DNA of 64,000 nucleotides, from contig JAWMQL010000008.1 in assembly GCA_033283165.1 (NCBI GenBank), positions 62,001 through 126,000 on the forward strand, given 5' to 3'. The stretch comes from JAWMQL01 sp033283165. GTDB taxonomy: Bacteria > Pseudomonadota > Gammaproteobacteria > Pseudomonadales > Halieaceae. The translations under genes were made by a program, and so were the position numbers. This document shows, piece after piece, positions 24,845 through 34,375 of this stretch. Within the stretch, counting starts at the first letter, position 1. The number at the start of each line of letters is the position of its first letter. The notes below the pieces were generated by a model. It searched no databases. It saw nothing but the letters and a program-made list of their open reading frames with translations, and was not told the origin of the DNA.

Positions 24845-25942
24845 CTAGAACGGCTGCCCGAGTTTGAGGTAGACCGCCGAGTTGTCTTCCTTACCCCAGG
24901 CCGCATCCAGCCGGATCACGAAGCCCGCCTCCGGCTTCAGCAGGTAAATGACCCCCGCCCCCGCCGAGGGGTACAACTCGTCGCTGTGACCGCAGTCGGA
25001 CAGGGAACCATACAGGCAGCCCAGGCCGGCGAATACCGCTGCTCCCCAGCGTTTTGAGAGCGCGAACCGGGCGTCCACGTCCAGGTGCGAATAGTGCTCC
25101 GCCAGGTAATTACCCCGGGTGTAGCCGCGCAGGTTGATCGAGGAGTAGCCACCCAGGGGCGCATTGTGCGTCCAGCGGCCTGTGAGCTGTGTGGCCAGCA
25201 CGTGGCCGTTGCCAAAGGGCAGGTAATGGCTGAAGTCGGCGCGGTAGACGTCGAAGGACTCATCGCCGCCAAGGGTCTGGCGGTAGGCGATATTCTGGGC
25301 AATGAAGTGACTGCCGCGGGTGGCGTTGCGCACGTTGTCCCGGGTCTCCCGTTCCAGCACCGCCCCGAGCCCGGTGGAGTCGAAGCCGGTCAGGCCGATC
25401 TGCCCGAGAATTCCGCCCAGTAAACCCTCGGCGCCGATAGCGTAGTTGGACGAAAGAACCTGTCCGCCCAGGTACCAGTCCTCGCCCACCCGGTGCAGGT
25501 AGCGGGCGAATACGCCGTCGAAGGTGTCCTCGGTGCGGGCCCGTACCCCGGTGCCGAGAAAATCATCGTACTCATTCTTCACCCGGCCGGTGACCAGGCC
25601 GGCGGTGACCTTGTGTCGGTCCGCGCCGAAGTAGAGGTCGCCGAACACGCCGGTGAACCAGGAATCGGTATCGCTGTAGGTGCCAAAGCCCGCGATGATC
25701 GACTGGGTCGACGCCGCGTCAAAGCGGGGCAGGTAGCCGGCGATGACGCCGACCGAGTGGCTGAGCTTGGGATCGCTGCTGACGGTGGGCACGATGAGCC
25801 AGGGAGAATTCGGGTCCAGCGGACTGTCGCTGTCCTGCGCGGTGACTGGCACCGCGATGCTCGCGGCCAGGGCCAGGCTGAAGCCCAGGCACCAGGGGAG
25901 TCGGCTGGCCGGTCTGCCCCCGGGATCGGTCGGTTCATTCAT
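24845..25942 (-). CDS. BamA/TamA-family (D15-type) outer-membrane beta-barrel protein
   Basis: A 365-residue protein with a signal peptide (GFSLALAASIAVPVTAQ) followed by alternating amphipathic strands. The segment INLRGYTRGNYLAE resembles the conserved RGY motif inside the barrel of Omp85/D15 proteins, and the chain ends with phenylalanine (LKLGQPF), as expected for Bam-dependent insertion. It has no POTRA repeats, so it is barrel-only. Function is unknown. The ORF may start slightly later than 25942; the signal peptide is preceded by about 17 polar residues. Confidence 0.75.
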   Translation of the reverse strand: MNEPTDPGGRPASRLPWCLGFSLALAASIAVPVTAQDSDSPLDPNSPWLIVPTVSSDPKLSHSVGVIAGYLPRFDAASTQSIIAGFGTYSDTDSWFTGVFGDLYFGADRHKVTAGLVTGRVKNEYDDFLGTGVRARTEDTFDGVFARYLHRVGEDWYLGGQVLSSNYAIGAEGLLGGILGQIGLTGFDSTGLGAVLERETRDNVRNATRGSHFIAQNIAYRQTLGGDESFDVYRADFSHYLPFGNGHVLATQLTGRWTHNAPLGGYSSINLRGYTRGNYLAEHYSHLDVDARFALSKRWGAAVFAGLGCLYGSLSDCGHSDELYPSAGAGVIYLLKPEAGFVIRLDAAWGKEDNSAVYLKLGQPF

Positions 25943-26041
25943 GGTCGCTTGTTACCTCACCCGGCCGGGAGACCTTAATCCGCTTGGCCCGGATTGCGCT
26001 GTGTGCAAGGATATGTCGACATCATAAACAAGGCGGGGGCT

Positions 26042-26896
26042 ATGGACTACGCAAAAAAAACCGTGGTAATTACCGGTGGCGGCTCAGGGCTGGGAGCGGC
26101 CATGGCGGATGTGTTCGCCGCCGAAGGTGCGCGCCTGGCCCTGCTGGATATTGACCGCCTCCGCGCGGAACAGAAAGCGGCCGGGCTGCGCGAAAACGGC
26201 GTGGACGCCCTGGCCCTGGCGGTTGACGTGGCTGATGAAACCTCCCTGGCCGGCGCCGCAGCCCGCGTCGAAGAACATTTCGGCCCCTGTCACGTGCTCT
26301 GCGTCAACGTGGGTGTGCAGCAGTTCGGCGCGCTGGATAAATTGACCCGGGATGACTGGTCCTGGGTACTGTCGGTGAATGTCTCCGGGGCCATTGATAC
26401 CGTTTCCAGGTTCCTGCCACTGCTGCGCAAGGGGCAGGGGGATCGCCATGTCGTCATCACGTCCTCCTCCAGTTTTTTTACGCCCGCCGTGCGCATGGGG
26501 GCCTACATCACCAGCAAATACGCCCTGGTGGGATACGGTGAGGTGTTGCGCCAGGAACTGGCGGAGGAGGGCATCAACGTATCGTTGCTGTTCCCCGGCG
26601 GCATGACCACGCGGCACCTGGAAAGCAGTGCCGCGGCGCGACCGGCCGAGCGCGGCGAGTACCGCCTGGAGCGGGAGGACATTGAGACCATGATGCGCGG
26701 CGCTGGAATGGCGGCCGCGAGCCATGTCGCCTCGGCGGAGTATGCCGTGCGCAACCTGCTGGCCGACCTGAAGGAACATCGCCGCTATATCATTACCCAC
26801 GGAGATTACAGGCGTCAGATCGAGGACCAGCAGCGCGAGGTGCTGGAGTCTTTTGACAGGATGGTGGAGTCGGGTGGCGGTGGCACACCCGATTGA
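26042..26896 (+). CDS. SDR family oxidoreductase
   Basis: A 284-residue short-chain dehydrogenase with TGGGSGLG near residue 11, the helix asparagine in SVNVSGA, a run of serines (ITSSSS) for the catalytic serine, and YITSK as the Tyr/Lys pair. The usual NNAG is altered to VNVG. A C-terminal extension of about 40 residues is polar and may mediate oligomerisation. The ATG at 26042 starts at family homology. The stop codon ends only three bases before the 3' end of the convergent tmRNA gene. The substrate is unknown. Confidence 0.88.
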   Translation: MDYAKKTVVITGGGSGLGAAMADVFAAEGARLALLDIDRLRAEQKAAGLRENGVDALALAVDVADETSLAGAAARVEEHFGPCHVLCVNVGVQQFGALDKLTRDDWSWVLSVNVSGAIDTVSRFLPLLRKGQGDRHVVITSSSSFFTPAVRMGAYITSKYALVGYGEVLRQELAEEGINVSLLFPGGMTTRHLESSAAARPAERGEYRLEREDIETMMRGAGMAAASHVASAEYAVRNLLADLKEHRRYIITHGDYRRQIEDQQREVLESFDRMVESGGGGTPD

Positions 26897-26899
26897 AAT

Positions 26900-27256
26900 T
26901 GGTGGAGGCGGCGGGAGTTGAACCCGCGTCCGCCAGTACTCTGCCTTCGGCTCTACATGCTTAGGGTCCGTTAATTGATTTAGCCGCACACAGCCCAACG
27001 GTCAGGACGTGATTGGCGAGCCCTGTCAGTGTTTAACAGCGCGGCCCAGGGCGAGCGTTGCTGCGATCCAGTTCTATATGACGGTCAACAGCGCGGGGCT
27101 GGCACCTTGCTGAAGACCGCTAGCGGGGTTTATGCCGCCAGAGCGTAGTTGTCGTCGTTGGCAACTAATAGTTTACAGCTTTGGATTAACGTGGTTGGCT
27201 GCCACCACGGCATGCACCTCAGGGTTCGTTACCGTCGTCGAATCCGTATCGCCCCC
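26900..27256 (-). ncRNA. ssrA: Transfer-messenger RNA (tmRNA)
   Basis: On the minus strand the RNA starts GGGGGCGATACGGATTCGAC and ends with a tRNA-like half, GTTCAACTCCCGCC followed by GCCTCCACCA, with CCA encoded. The first seven bases pair with the last seven before ACCA, allowing one G-U pair, which fixes both ends and a length of 357 bases. The resume codon and tag lie at 27162-27133, encoding ANDDNYALAA and ending in TAA. tmRNA with SmpB rescues stalled ribosomes and tags the nascent chain for proteolysis. SmpB is encoded about 7 kb away. Confidence 0.97.
27130..27162 (-). other. tmRNA-encoded proteolysis tag ANDDNYALAA
   Basis: Ten codons, GCC AAC GAC GAC AAC TAC through GCA, are followed by TAA inside ssrA. 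The tag differs from that of E. coli (ANDENYALAA) at one residue, D for E at position 4, and keeps the YALAA degron recognised by ClpXP. Confidence 0.95.
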
Positions 27257-27271
27257 ATTAGTGGATCGGCG

Positions 27272-27277
27272 AGTATA
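27272..27277 (-). promoter_or_regulatory. Probable -10 element of ssrA
   Basis: TATACT on the minus strand lies 15 bases before the mature 5' end, which would leave a short leader removed by RNase P. A clear -35 at ideal spacing was not found. Confidence 0.5.
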
Positions 27278-27288
27278 GCATAAATTGC

Positions 27289-29061
27289 TCAGGGCAAGTT
27301 CTGTGATGGCGTCGTCTGATTGCCTGGTTCGAGCCCGGCTGGCAGAAAGTCATTGCGAATTTCCACCTCGCCCCAACCGGGGCTGGCCTGCAGTGGCGGA
27401 TAGCGGTCCTTCAGTATTTTGTCCCTGATTGGAAATTCTTTCCGGTAGACCGGTTCCCGGTCGTACATCACCTCCACGATGCCCTTGGACTTGCGGATAT
27501 TGAACTCGGTCCAGGCGTAATAGCTGTTCAGGGTGAGTCGGGTACCCGGCGTCGCGGGCAGGGGCAACTCGAAGCGGTGCCCGGGCAGGTCGATCGCAAG
27601 GTCGTCGTCCCTGCGCAGGACATTGAACTGGCCTTTTTGCTGGATGTGCTCGCCGGGGGTATCAGGCACGGTGGCCTGCAGGCTCCAGGCGCCGTAGCCC
27701 GGGGTGCGACGGTAGCTGTCCTTGGCGGGATCGGTGGCGCGTACGGCGTCGCGCCAGGCTGCATGCTGGTTCGCCGCGCGCGCGAGCAGCGCTGCCGATG
27801 CCGGTTGTGCCCGGTCGAAGCGGTTGCTGGCTGCATTCCAGGGCTGGCTGTGCCAGCCGCTGGTCAGGGTGCCCTCCGTCAGGTCCAGCACGCCATAGTC
27901 CAGTTGCCCGGCCAACTGCATTTCCCAGAAGTAGTGCTCTACGGGAGGGATGGATTGCCCTGCCAATAATGGCCAGAGGCTGCGGCCCTCCACTTCGGGC
28001 GGTGTTGTCGCCCCCGCGGCGGCCAGCAGGGTGGGCATCAGGTCGCTGATAAACACCGGCTCGGTCACGACCGCTGCGGCCAGTTGGTTCGGCTGGTTGA
28101 GTATCAGCGGGGTGCGCAGGCCGCCCTCGCGGAAGCTGTTTTTTACCCCGAAGAAGGGCGCATTGTTGTCACGGGCCTTGTTCAGGCCGCCGTTGTCGCT
28201 GGCGAATACGATGAGGGTATTGTCGCGCAGACCGCGCTCCTCCAGTGCCGTGACCAGCCGGCCCACCGCGGCGTCCAGCTGCGCCACCAGGGCCAGGTAG
28301 CGGCCTTCCCCGGTATCGGGGAAGCGCGCCGCAAAGTCCGCCCCCGGCTGGATCGGCGTGTGTGGGGCGAAGTACCACAGGTTGATAAACCAGGGTCGTT
28401 CTTCACCGGCAAAGCGCTCAATGGTGTCGATGGCCCGGTTGGTCAGCAGGTCGGTCATGTGCCCCTGTTGCTTTACCGGCTCGGCGCCGTTCTCCTGCAG
28501 GAAGGGGTCGTGGTAGGTGATGCCCTGCCGTTTCAGGCTGCCGTTTTTGGTCGCCAGTGCCGCCAGAAAGCCGTACCACTCGTCAAAACCCTGCCGGTCG
28601 GGGCGGGCGGAGGGGAGGGCGTAACCCAGGTGCCACTTGCCGATGTGCGCCGTTTGGTAGCCCGCTACCTGCAGGGCCTCGGGCAGGGTGGTGAATTCCG
28701 GCGGGATACCGCGGAAGTAGGGCGGTACCGCCACCCGGCTGGCGGGCATGCCGGTGAGCAGGGCCGCGCGCGACGGGCGGCAGGTGGCGTGGGCGTAGTG
28801 GCGGGTAAAGCTCACCCCCCCTACGGCGAGTTGGTCGATATTCGGTGTCTCGATGCTGCCGTCGCCGAAACTGCCCAGGTCGTTGTTACCCAGGTCGTCG
28901 GCCAGGATCAGCAGGATGTTGGGGGGCGATTTTGCGGAACCGCCCTTCGTGTCCGGTGCAGGGACCGGGGGTGGCGCCATGAACACCAGGTAATACACCG
29001 TGGCCGCCGCCAGGGCGAGTAACAGGGCGCGAGACAGTATCTTCAACTCAGCCCGCCTCAC
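27289..29061 (-). CDS. Membrane-anchored sulfatase 1
   Basis: A 590-residue type I sulfatase. An N-terminal hydrophobic segment (LLLALAAATVYYLVFMA) anchors it to the membrane with the enzyme outside. The metal residues are in NILLILADDLG, and the formylglycine signature is CRPSRAALLTG with the modified cysteine at residue 94. It hydrolyses sulfate esters; the substrate cannot be told. The start is ambiguous: GTG at 29061 overlaps the upstream sulfatase stop, and TTG at 29046 follows GAGGCGGG. The paralogue upstream shares the same C-terminal domain, including a SYRRTPGYGAW block. Confidence 0.9.
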   Translation of the reverse strand: MRRAELKILSRALLLALAAATVYYLVFMAPPPVPAPDTKGGSAKSPPNILLILADDLGNNDLGSFGDGSIETPNIDQLAVGGVSFTRHYAHATCRPSRAALLTGMPASRVAVPPYFRGIPPEFTTLPEALQVAGYQTAHIGKWHLGYALPSARPDRQGFDEWYGFLAALATKNGSLKRQGITYHDPFLQENGAEPVKQQGHMTDLLTNRAIDTIERFAGEERPWFINLWYFAPHTPIQPGADFAARFPDTGEGRYLALVAQLDAAVGRLVTALEERGLRDNTLIVFASDNGGLNKARDNNAPFFGVKNSFREGGLRTPLILNQPNQLAAAVVTEPVFISDLMPTLLAAAGATTPPEVEGRSLWPLLAGQSIPPVEHYFWEMQLAGQLDYGVLDLTEGTLTSGWHSQPWNAASNRFDRAQPASAALLARAANQHAAWRDAVRATDPAKDSYRRTPGYGAWSLQATVPDTPGEHIQQKGQFNVLRRDDDLAIDLPGHRFELPLPATPGTRLTLNSYYAWTEFNIRKSKGIVEVMYDREPVYRKEFPIRDKILKDRYPPLQASPGWGEVEIRNDFLPAGLEPGNQTTPSQNLP

Positions 29062-30853
29062 CGCAGTCGGGGGCCGCGCCGCGAATCTGCTGGTAGTTGT
29101 CCAGCAGTTCGCCGTCGGCCTCGCCGGAAAAGTAATCGTTGAGGATCAACGGCCGGCCCGCTCCTTCCGACACCAGCAGGGGTGGGAAATGATCCACCTG
29201 CAGGTCGGGGGTCAGGGGAAAGGTGGCGGTGCGCAGTTGCTCGTCGCCCAGGTACAGGGCGATATGCGCCCGGGCGTCCTCGCCATCCCAGACCTTCCAC
29301 ACGTAATAACTGCTGAGGGTCAGGAGCTGGCAGCCGCTGGCCTCCAGCGCCACGTTGAACTGGTAGCCGGGCAGGGTGACCTCCACCTGCTCCTCAGCCA
29401 CCCGGATGGCCAGTTGTCTGGCCTGTTCCACGGTAACCGGACCGGGGTACTCCAGGTCGATGGGGATCTGCAGGGTCCAGGCGCCGTAGCCGGGGGTGCG
29501 GCGGTAACTGTCGCCGGCGTAGAGCAGGCGCCCGTCGGGCCGCTTGCGCCTGATCAGTTCCACCTGCCGTACCTCCCGCCGCCACGCGCGGTGTGCAGCT
29601 GCGGCGGCGTCCACCTCGGATTTTGAGGTAAAGGCAAAGGGCAGGAACTGTTGCTGCTCCGGGTCCCAGCGCTGGCTCACCAGGTCGGAGTGCAGGCGCT
29701 GCCGTTCCAGGTCCAGCATGCCGAAACTGACGTAGTCCAGCAGCTGCATTTCCCAGAAGTAGGGGCTGGCGGAGGGGATGGGCTGGCCCTCCAGCAGCGG
29801 GCGCAGGTCACGGCCCTCCACCCGGGGCGGGACTTTGGCCTTCCCGAACCCGAGCAGGGTGGGCATCAGGTCGCTGATGAAGACGGGCTCCTGGATGTCG
29901 GTGGCCGTCAGTTCAGGGGAGAAGAGCACCAGCGGGGTGCGCAGTCCGCCCTCCAGGAAGCTGTGTTTCTTGCCCTGGAACGGCCAGTTGCTGTCGCGGT
30001 ACTTGTTGTTGCCGCCGTTGTCACTGAGGAAAACCACCAGCGTGTCATCGCGCTGTCCGGAGGCGTCCAGTGCCTGCAGTACCTGGCCGATCCCTTCGTC
30101 CAGTTGTTCCAGCAGGGCCAGGTAGCGACCCTCGCCACCTTTCGGGTAGCGCTCGCCGAAGCGCTCGGCGGGGACCGAGGGGCCATGGGGCGCGAAGTAC
30201 CACAGGTTGATGAACCAGGGCTGGCCGCCTTTGGCCAGTGTGTTGATCTCCTGTACCGCGCGAGCGGTGAACAGGTCGGTCATATGGCCCTGCACCTGCT
30301 GTGGGGGCTGGTCGTCCGCCTCCAGCCAGGGATCGTCGTAGCTGATGCCGGGCTTGTCCAGACTGCCGTGGCGGGTGGCCACGGCGTTGCGAAAGCCGTA
30401 CCAGTGGTCAAAGCCGTGCTGGTCGGGGCCGGCGGATTGCAAGCGGTCCCCCAGGTGCCACTTGCCGATATGGCGGGTCGCGTAGCCCGCATCGCGCAGA
30501 GCCTCGGGCAGGGTCACCAGTTCCGGCGACAGACCGCGGAAGTGGGGCGGTACACCCACTCGACTGGCAGGCATGCCGGTAAGCAGGGCGGCGCGGGACG
30601 GGCGGCAGGTGGCGTGGGCATAGTGGCGCTGGAAGCGCACCCCGCCGGCTGCCAGGGCGTCGATGTTGGGGGTGGTCGCGGCGCCGTCGCCGCTGTAACC
30701 CAGGTCATTATTGCCCAGGTCGTCCACCATGATCAGCAGGATATTGGGCCGGGCGGCCTCCTGGGCGGGACGGATGAAATTCTCGTGCACGAAAGCCAGG
30801 GTTGCGATTACCAGCAGCAGGCTAAGGGGGACCAGTGGGTTGGACAGGCGCAT
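29048..30853 (-). CDS. Membrane-anchored sulfatase 2
   Basis: A 601-residue paralogue of the downstream sulfatase, with an N-terminal anchor (LSLLLVIATLAFV), NILLIMVDDLG and CRPSRAALLTG (cysteine 83). The ATG starts three bases after the stop of the upstream barrel-like gene, and the stop overlaps the next sulfatase by 14 bases, so the three form one operon. The two sulfatases are similar along their length but diverged, indicating an older tandem duplication. An activating formylglycine-generating enzyme is not encoded in the window. Confidence 0.92.
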   Translation of the reverse strand: MRLSNPLVPLSLLLVIATLAFVHENFIRPAQEAARPNILLIMVDDLGNNDLGYSGDGAATTPNIDALAAGGVRFQRHYAHATCRPSRAALLTGMPASRVGVPPHFRGLSPELVTLPEALRDAGYATRHIGKWHLGDRLQSAGPDQHGFDHWYGFRNAVATRHGSLDKPGISYDDPWLEADDQPPQQVQGHMTDLFTARAVQEINTLAKGGQPWFINLWYFAPHGPSVPAERFGERYPKGGEGRYLALLEQLDEGIGQVLQALDASGQRDDTLVVFLSDNGGNNKYRDSNWPFQGKKHSFLEGGLRTPLVLFSPELTATDIQEPVFISDLMPTLLGFGKAKVPPRVEGRDLRPLLEGQPIPSASPYFWEMQLLDYVSFGMLDLERQRLHSDLVSQRWDPEQQQFLPFAFTSKSEVDAAAAAHRAWRREVRQVELIRRKRPDGRLLYAGDSYRRTPGYGAWTLQIPIDLEYPGPVTVEQARQLAIRVAEEQVEVTLPGYQFNVALEASGCQLLTLSSYYVWKVWDGEDARAHIALYLGDEQLRTATFPLTPDLQVDHFPPLLVSEGAGRPLILNDYFSGEADGELLDNYQQIRGAAPDCGEAG

Positions 30854-30856
30854 GGG

Positions 30857-31705
30857 CTAGAAAGGGAACTCCGTGCCGATGGTCCAGCCCTGGAAACTGC
30901 TGCCCATTTTGTAACCCAGTCGCACTCGCTCGAAAGTGAAACCCAGGATCGTGCGCGGTTTGGCGAGGCCTGCCGATACCCCGATCTCGTTGACGGTATT
31001 GACCTCGGAGTTCCGGAAGCGGCCATCGCCGATATCCCACTCCGGCTGGAACCATTGGAATACGTAATACATCCCGACATTGACCCGGCTTTCCAGCATG
31101 CGCAGTCGGGTATTGCGGCGCAGGTCAAGCCCGGTCTCGAACAGGCCCACCAGCACGTCGTATTCCGACCGGAACTGGTACTCGCTGGCGATTCGTGCCG
31201 AGCCACCCCAGCGCAGGTCCCAACCGTTAGCCAGCGGGAACACCCCCAGGCTGCGCACCCCTGCCATGGCCATCAGGATGTTTTCGTTGGAAATGAAATC
31301 GTGGCCGTAGCCGATGTGGCCAAAGGGCTTGATCGACCAGGTGTCATTCAGCGGAATGGTGATCTGGACCCCGGGCAGAGCCACCAGGGTCACCAGTTCA
31401 TCGTTCAACACATTGTCCACCCAGTGGGTGTCGCCCACCTGGTCGTAGCCCAGCACCAGCGGTACGTCCCAGCGGATGCCCAGGTCATGCTCTTCCCCGG
31501 CCCGGCGCTGGGTGATGGAGACGGGTAGCTTGAGCATGGATATCCTGCGACCGTCGATCGTGTAGGTGCCGGTGCCGAGCAGGGCGGTGTAGATATAGCT
31601 GATGTCCAGGTCCTCGAAATCGGCGCGCGGCTCCGTGGTCTGCGCACCCGTGCCCGGACACAGCAAGGCGAGCGACAGCAGCAGCGAAGGGAACGGTTTC
31701 GTCAT
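30857..31705 (-). CDS. Putative outer-membrane beta-barrel protein of the sulfatase operon
   Basis: A 282-residue protein with a signal peptide (LLLSLALLCPGTGA) and a mature part made of alternating polar/non-polar strands with many glycines and aromatic residues. It ends in phenylalanine (GTEFPF), typical for outer-membrane barrels. It is the first gene of an operon with two sulfatases, so it might let sulfated substrate or product pass, or anchor the enzymes. No family is recognised. Confidence 0.6.
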   Translation of the reverse strand: MTKPFPSLLLSLALLCPGTGAQTTEPRADFEDLDISYIYTALLGTGTYTIDGRRISMLKLPVSITQRRAGEEHDLGIRWDVPLVLGYDQVGDTHWVDNVLNDELVTLVALPGVQITIPLNDTWSIKPFGHIGYGHDFISNENILMAMAGVRSLGVFPLANGWDLRWGGSARIASEYQFRSEYDVLVGLFETGLDLRRNTRLRMLESRVNVGMYYVFQWFQPEWDIGDGRFRNSEVNTVNEIGVSAGLAKPRTILGFTFERVRLGYKMGSSFQGWTIGTEFPF

Positions 31706-31835
31706 GGGGGTCTATCATACCTGTGCGGGCGGCCATGAATAACCCGAACTGGCCTGTTTTGACCTTTGTTTTGCCGGGGGCCTCTCACTAGACTTTGCGC
31801 CATCGATTTGGTTGAAAAATAACCGGAGACTCCCA

Positions 31836-33611
31836 ATGCGCTACGACCTGAAAATCATCAACGGCTCGATCTTCGACGGCGAGGGCGGCACACCGGTACA
31901 GGCCAATATCGCGGTGACAGACGGCGTTATCACCGAGGTGGGTGCCTGCGAGGGTGAGGCGGCGCGGGTGATCGACGCGGCCGGCAAGATCGTGACCCCC
32001 GGATTCATCGACCTGCATACCCACTACGATGGCCAGGTATCCTGGGATGCCGACCTGCAGCCAAGCGTCAACCACGGGGTTAGCACGGTTATTATGGGCA
32101 GCTGCGGGGTGGGCTTTGCCCCGGTGCGCGCCGCGGACCGAGATCAGCTGGTGCGCTTGATGGAAGGGGTGGAGGATATCCCCGGCACCGCCCTCAGCGA
32201 GGGCATCACCTGGGACTGGGAAAGCCTGCCTGAGTATATGGATGCGCTGGACGCGAGACCTCACAGCATCGACTTCGCGGTGCAGGTCACCCACGACCCG
32301 CTGCGGGTATACGTGATGGGCGAACGGGCGGTATTCAACGAGCAGGCAAGCGCACAGGACATCGCCGAGATGCGGCGCCTGACCCGCGAAGCCCTGGAAG
32401 CCGGGGCCATTGGCTTTTCAACCGGGCGCTCCGACGTGCACCGCAGTGCCGACGGCGACTGGACCCCGGGCTCTGAGGCCAGCGGCGAGGAACTGGCGGG
32501 TATCGCCGCGGCATTTGACGGTGTGGACCACGGGGTACTGCAGGCGGTCAACGATTTCAACCTGGAGCGGGAAGGGGACGTGTTCGATCAGGAGTTCGAC
32601 CTGCTCGAGCAGATGGCCCTGGCCTCCAATGGACATCCCTTCTCCCTGTCGCTGATGCAGCGTGACTTCGCTCCCGACCAGTGGCTGCGTATCATTGACC
32701 GGGCGGAACGGGCCAGGGAGAAGGGCATCGATATGCGCCTGCAGACCGCCCCCCGGGGCATCGGCGTCACCGTGGGCCTGCAGTGCACCTTCCACCCATT
32801 TATCGGCTTCCCCAGCTACAAGACCATCTATGACCTGCCCCTGGCGGAGCGGGTGGCTCGCATGCGTGATCCCGCGTTCAAGGCGCAGTTGCTGACCGAG
32901 AAATCCGAGCCGATGGCCGGTGATGGCACCTCGGTGCCGCCTATCGCCGACGCGCTGTTGGCGGCGGTGGACTTCGTTGCCAGCAAGACCTTCCGCCTTG
33001 GCGAAAACCCGGACTACGAGCAGACCGCGGAGACCTCGGTGCTGCAGATGGCGAAAGACCGCGGCGTGCCCACCCTGGAGATGATCTACGACCTGATGCT
33101 GGAAAACGACGGCAGGGAGCTGCTGTACTTCCCCATCTACAATTACACCGAGATGAATTACGACAACGTCTACCGGATGATGCGCCACCCGCAGAGTATC
33201 ATGGGCCTGTCGGACGGCGGCGCCCACGTGGGCACCGTGTGCGATTCCTCTTTCCCCACCTACCTTTTGAGTTACTGGACCCGTGACCGGCAGCGCGGCG
33301 AGCGACTGGAGCTGTCCGACGCTGTGCGGCGACTGACCTCGGATATCGCCGACTACGCCGGTCTCAGCGACCGGGGTCGCCTGCGGGTGGGACTGAAGGC
33401 CAATATCAACGTGATCGACATGCAGCGGCTGCGCCTGTACCCGCCGCACATGGTGCAGGACCTGCCCGCCGGCGGCCAGCGCCTGCTGCAGGAGGCCAGC
33501 GGCTACGAGGCGGTAATCGTGGCCGGTGAGGTGGTGCTGGAAAATGACCGGCTGACCGGTGCCTACCCCGGCCGCCTGGTGCGCTCCGGGCAGTTGTCCG
33601 CTGCCGCGTAG
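31836..33611 (+). CDS. N-acyl-D-amino-acid deacylase-like amidohydrolase
   Basis: A 591-residue amidohydrolase-superfamily enzyme. The N terminus (DLKIINGSIFDGEGG) and the metal motif HTHYDGQVSWD are those of D-aminoacylase / N-acyl-D-amino acid deacylases; SDGGAHVG near the end supplies the catalytic aspartate. A CCGGAGAC ribosome site precedes the ATG at 31836; the TTG at 31812 lacks one. The stop shares a base with the GTG of a membrane permease, so the pair are probably co-translated. It would release D-amino acids or a related product; the precise substrate is open. Confidence 0.85.
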   Translation: MRYDLKIINGSIFDGEGGTPVQANIAVTDGVITEVGACEGEAARVIDAAGKIVTPGFIDLHTHYDGQVSWDADLQPSVNHGVSTVIMGSCGVGFAPVRAADRDQLVRLMEGVEDIPGTALSEGITWDWESLPEYMDALDARPHSIDFAVQVTHDPLRVYVMGERAVFNEQASAQDIAEMRRLTREALEAGAIGFSTGRSDVHRSADGDWTPGSEASGEELAGIAAAFDGVDHGVLQAVNDFNLEREGDVFDQEFDLLEQMALASNGHPFSLSLMQRDFAPDQWLRIIDRAERAREKGIDMRLQTAPRGIGVTVGLQCTFHPFIGFPSYKTIYDLPLAERVARMRDPAFKAQLLTEKSEPMAGDGTSVPPIADALLAAVDFVASKTFRLGENPDYEQTAETSVLQMAKDRGVPTLEMIYDLMLENDGRELLYFPIYNYTEMNYDNVYRMMRHPQSIMGLSDGGAHVGTVCDSSFPTYLLSYWTRDRQRGERLELSDAVRRLTSDIADYAGLSDRGRLRVGLKANINVIDMQRLRLYPPHMVQDLPAGGQRLLQEASGYEAVIVAGEVVLENDRLTGAYPGRLVRSGQLSAAA

Positions 33612-34372
33612 TGACGCTGCCGGGTGAACTCCTGGCTGGCCTGGGCTGGCCGCAACTGCTGGCCATCTGGGCGGTGGTGGTGTTCGCGGCGGTCATGCGC
33701 GCCTTCACCGGTTTCGGCTTCGCCCTGGTGGCGGTACCGGTGTTCTCCCTGCTGATGCCGGCCACCCAGGCGGTGGTGCTGAGCGTGTCCCTGGCCCTGG
33801 TGGTGAGCCTGACCACACTGAAGACCTACTGGGGCCGGTACCCGGTGCGCTCCCTGGCGCCGTTGGTGGCGCTGTCGCTGCTGGGCACGGGCATCGGGAC
33901 GGCGGTCCTGTCGACGATTTCCCTGGCCCGGTTCCAGCTGTGGGTAGGTCTGCTGGTAATCGCCGCGTGCGTGGTACTGGTGTTCTATCGGCCGGTGAAG
34001 CCGAGTCCGCGCAAGCGGCTGGGGGCGGTGGTGGGCCTGGCCTCGGGTCTGATGAACGGTGCTTTCGCCATCCCCGGCCCGCCGGTGATCGTGTACGCCA
34101 TGGCGACCGAGCGCGAACCGGAACGCAGCCGGGCCCTGCTGATGACCTTCTTTCTGTTCTCGGCCATGATGGCGCTGGCGTCCTACACGGTAGCGGGCTT
34201 CGTTACACTCCACTCGCTGCTGTTGTTCGGGCTGGCCTACCCGGCCATGTTCGTCGGTGACCGGCTGGGTTTCTGGCTGTTTCGTCGCTACGGCAGTGGT
34301 TTCTACCGCCGGGTGGCGCTATTGGTGTTGTTCGGGGTGGGCCTTTCGATCAGCGCGAGGGCGCTGTGGTAG
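33611..34372 (+). CDS. TauE/SafE (TSUP) family membrane transporter
   Basis: A 253-residue membrane protein with about eight hydrophobic segments. The opening AVVVFAAVMRAFTGFGFALVAVPVFSLL and the repeated half-motif near AVVGLASGLMNGAFAIPGPPVIVYAM are typical of the sulfite/sulfonate exporter family TSUP. These export small organic acids or sulfur anions. It starts at GTG overlapping the previous stop (TAGTG), so its cargo may relate to the amidohydrolase product. Confidence 0.85.
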   Translation: MTLPGELLAGLGWPQLLAIWAVVVFAAVMRAFTGFGFALVAVPVFSLLMPATQAVVLSVSLALVVSLTTLKTYWGRYPVRSLAPLVALSLLGTGIGTAVLSTISLARFQLWVGLLVIAACVVLVFYRPVKPSPRKRLGAVVGLASGLMNGAFAIPGPPVIVYAMATEREPERSRALLMTFFLFSAMMALASYTVAGFVTLHSLLLFGLAYPAMFVGDRLGFWLFRRYGSGFYRRVALLVLFGVGLSISARALW

Positions 34373-34375
34373 GGC

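Noticed and set aside
26900..27256. ssrA 3' end as an integration site for a genomic island
   Set aside because: No integrase, no repeated copy of the tmRNA 3' end and no change in composition on either side.
27289..31705. A polysaccharide utilisation locus linking sulfatases and the Y_Y_Y sensors
   Set aside because: They are about 27 kb apart with unrelated genes between and no SusCD or glycoside hydrolases in the window.
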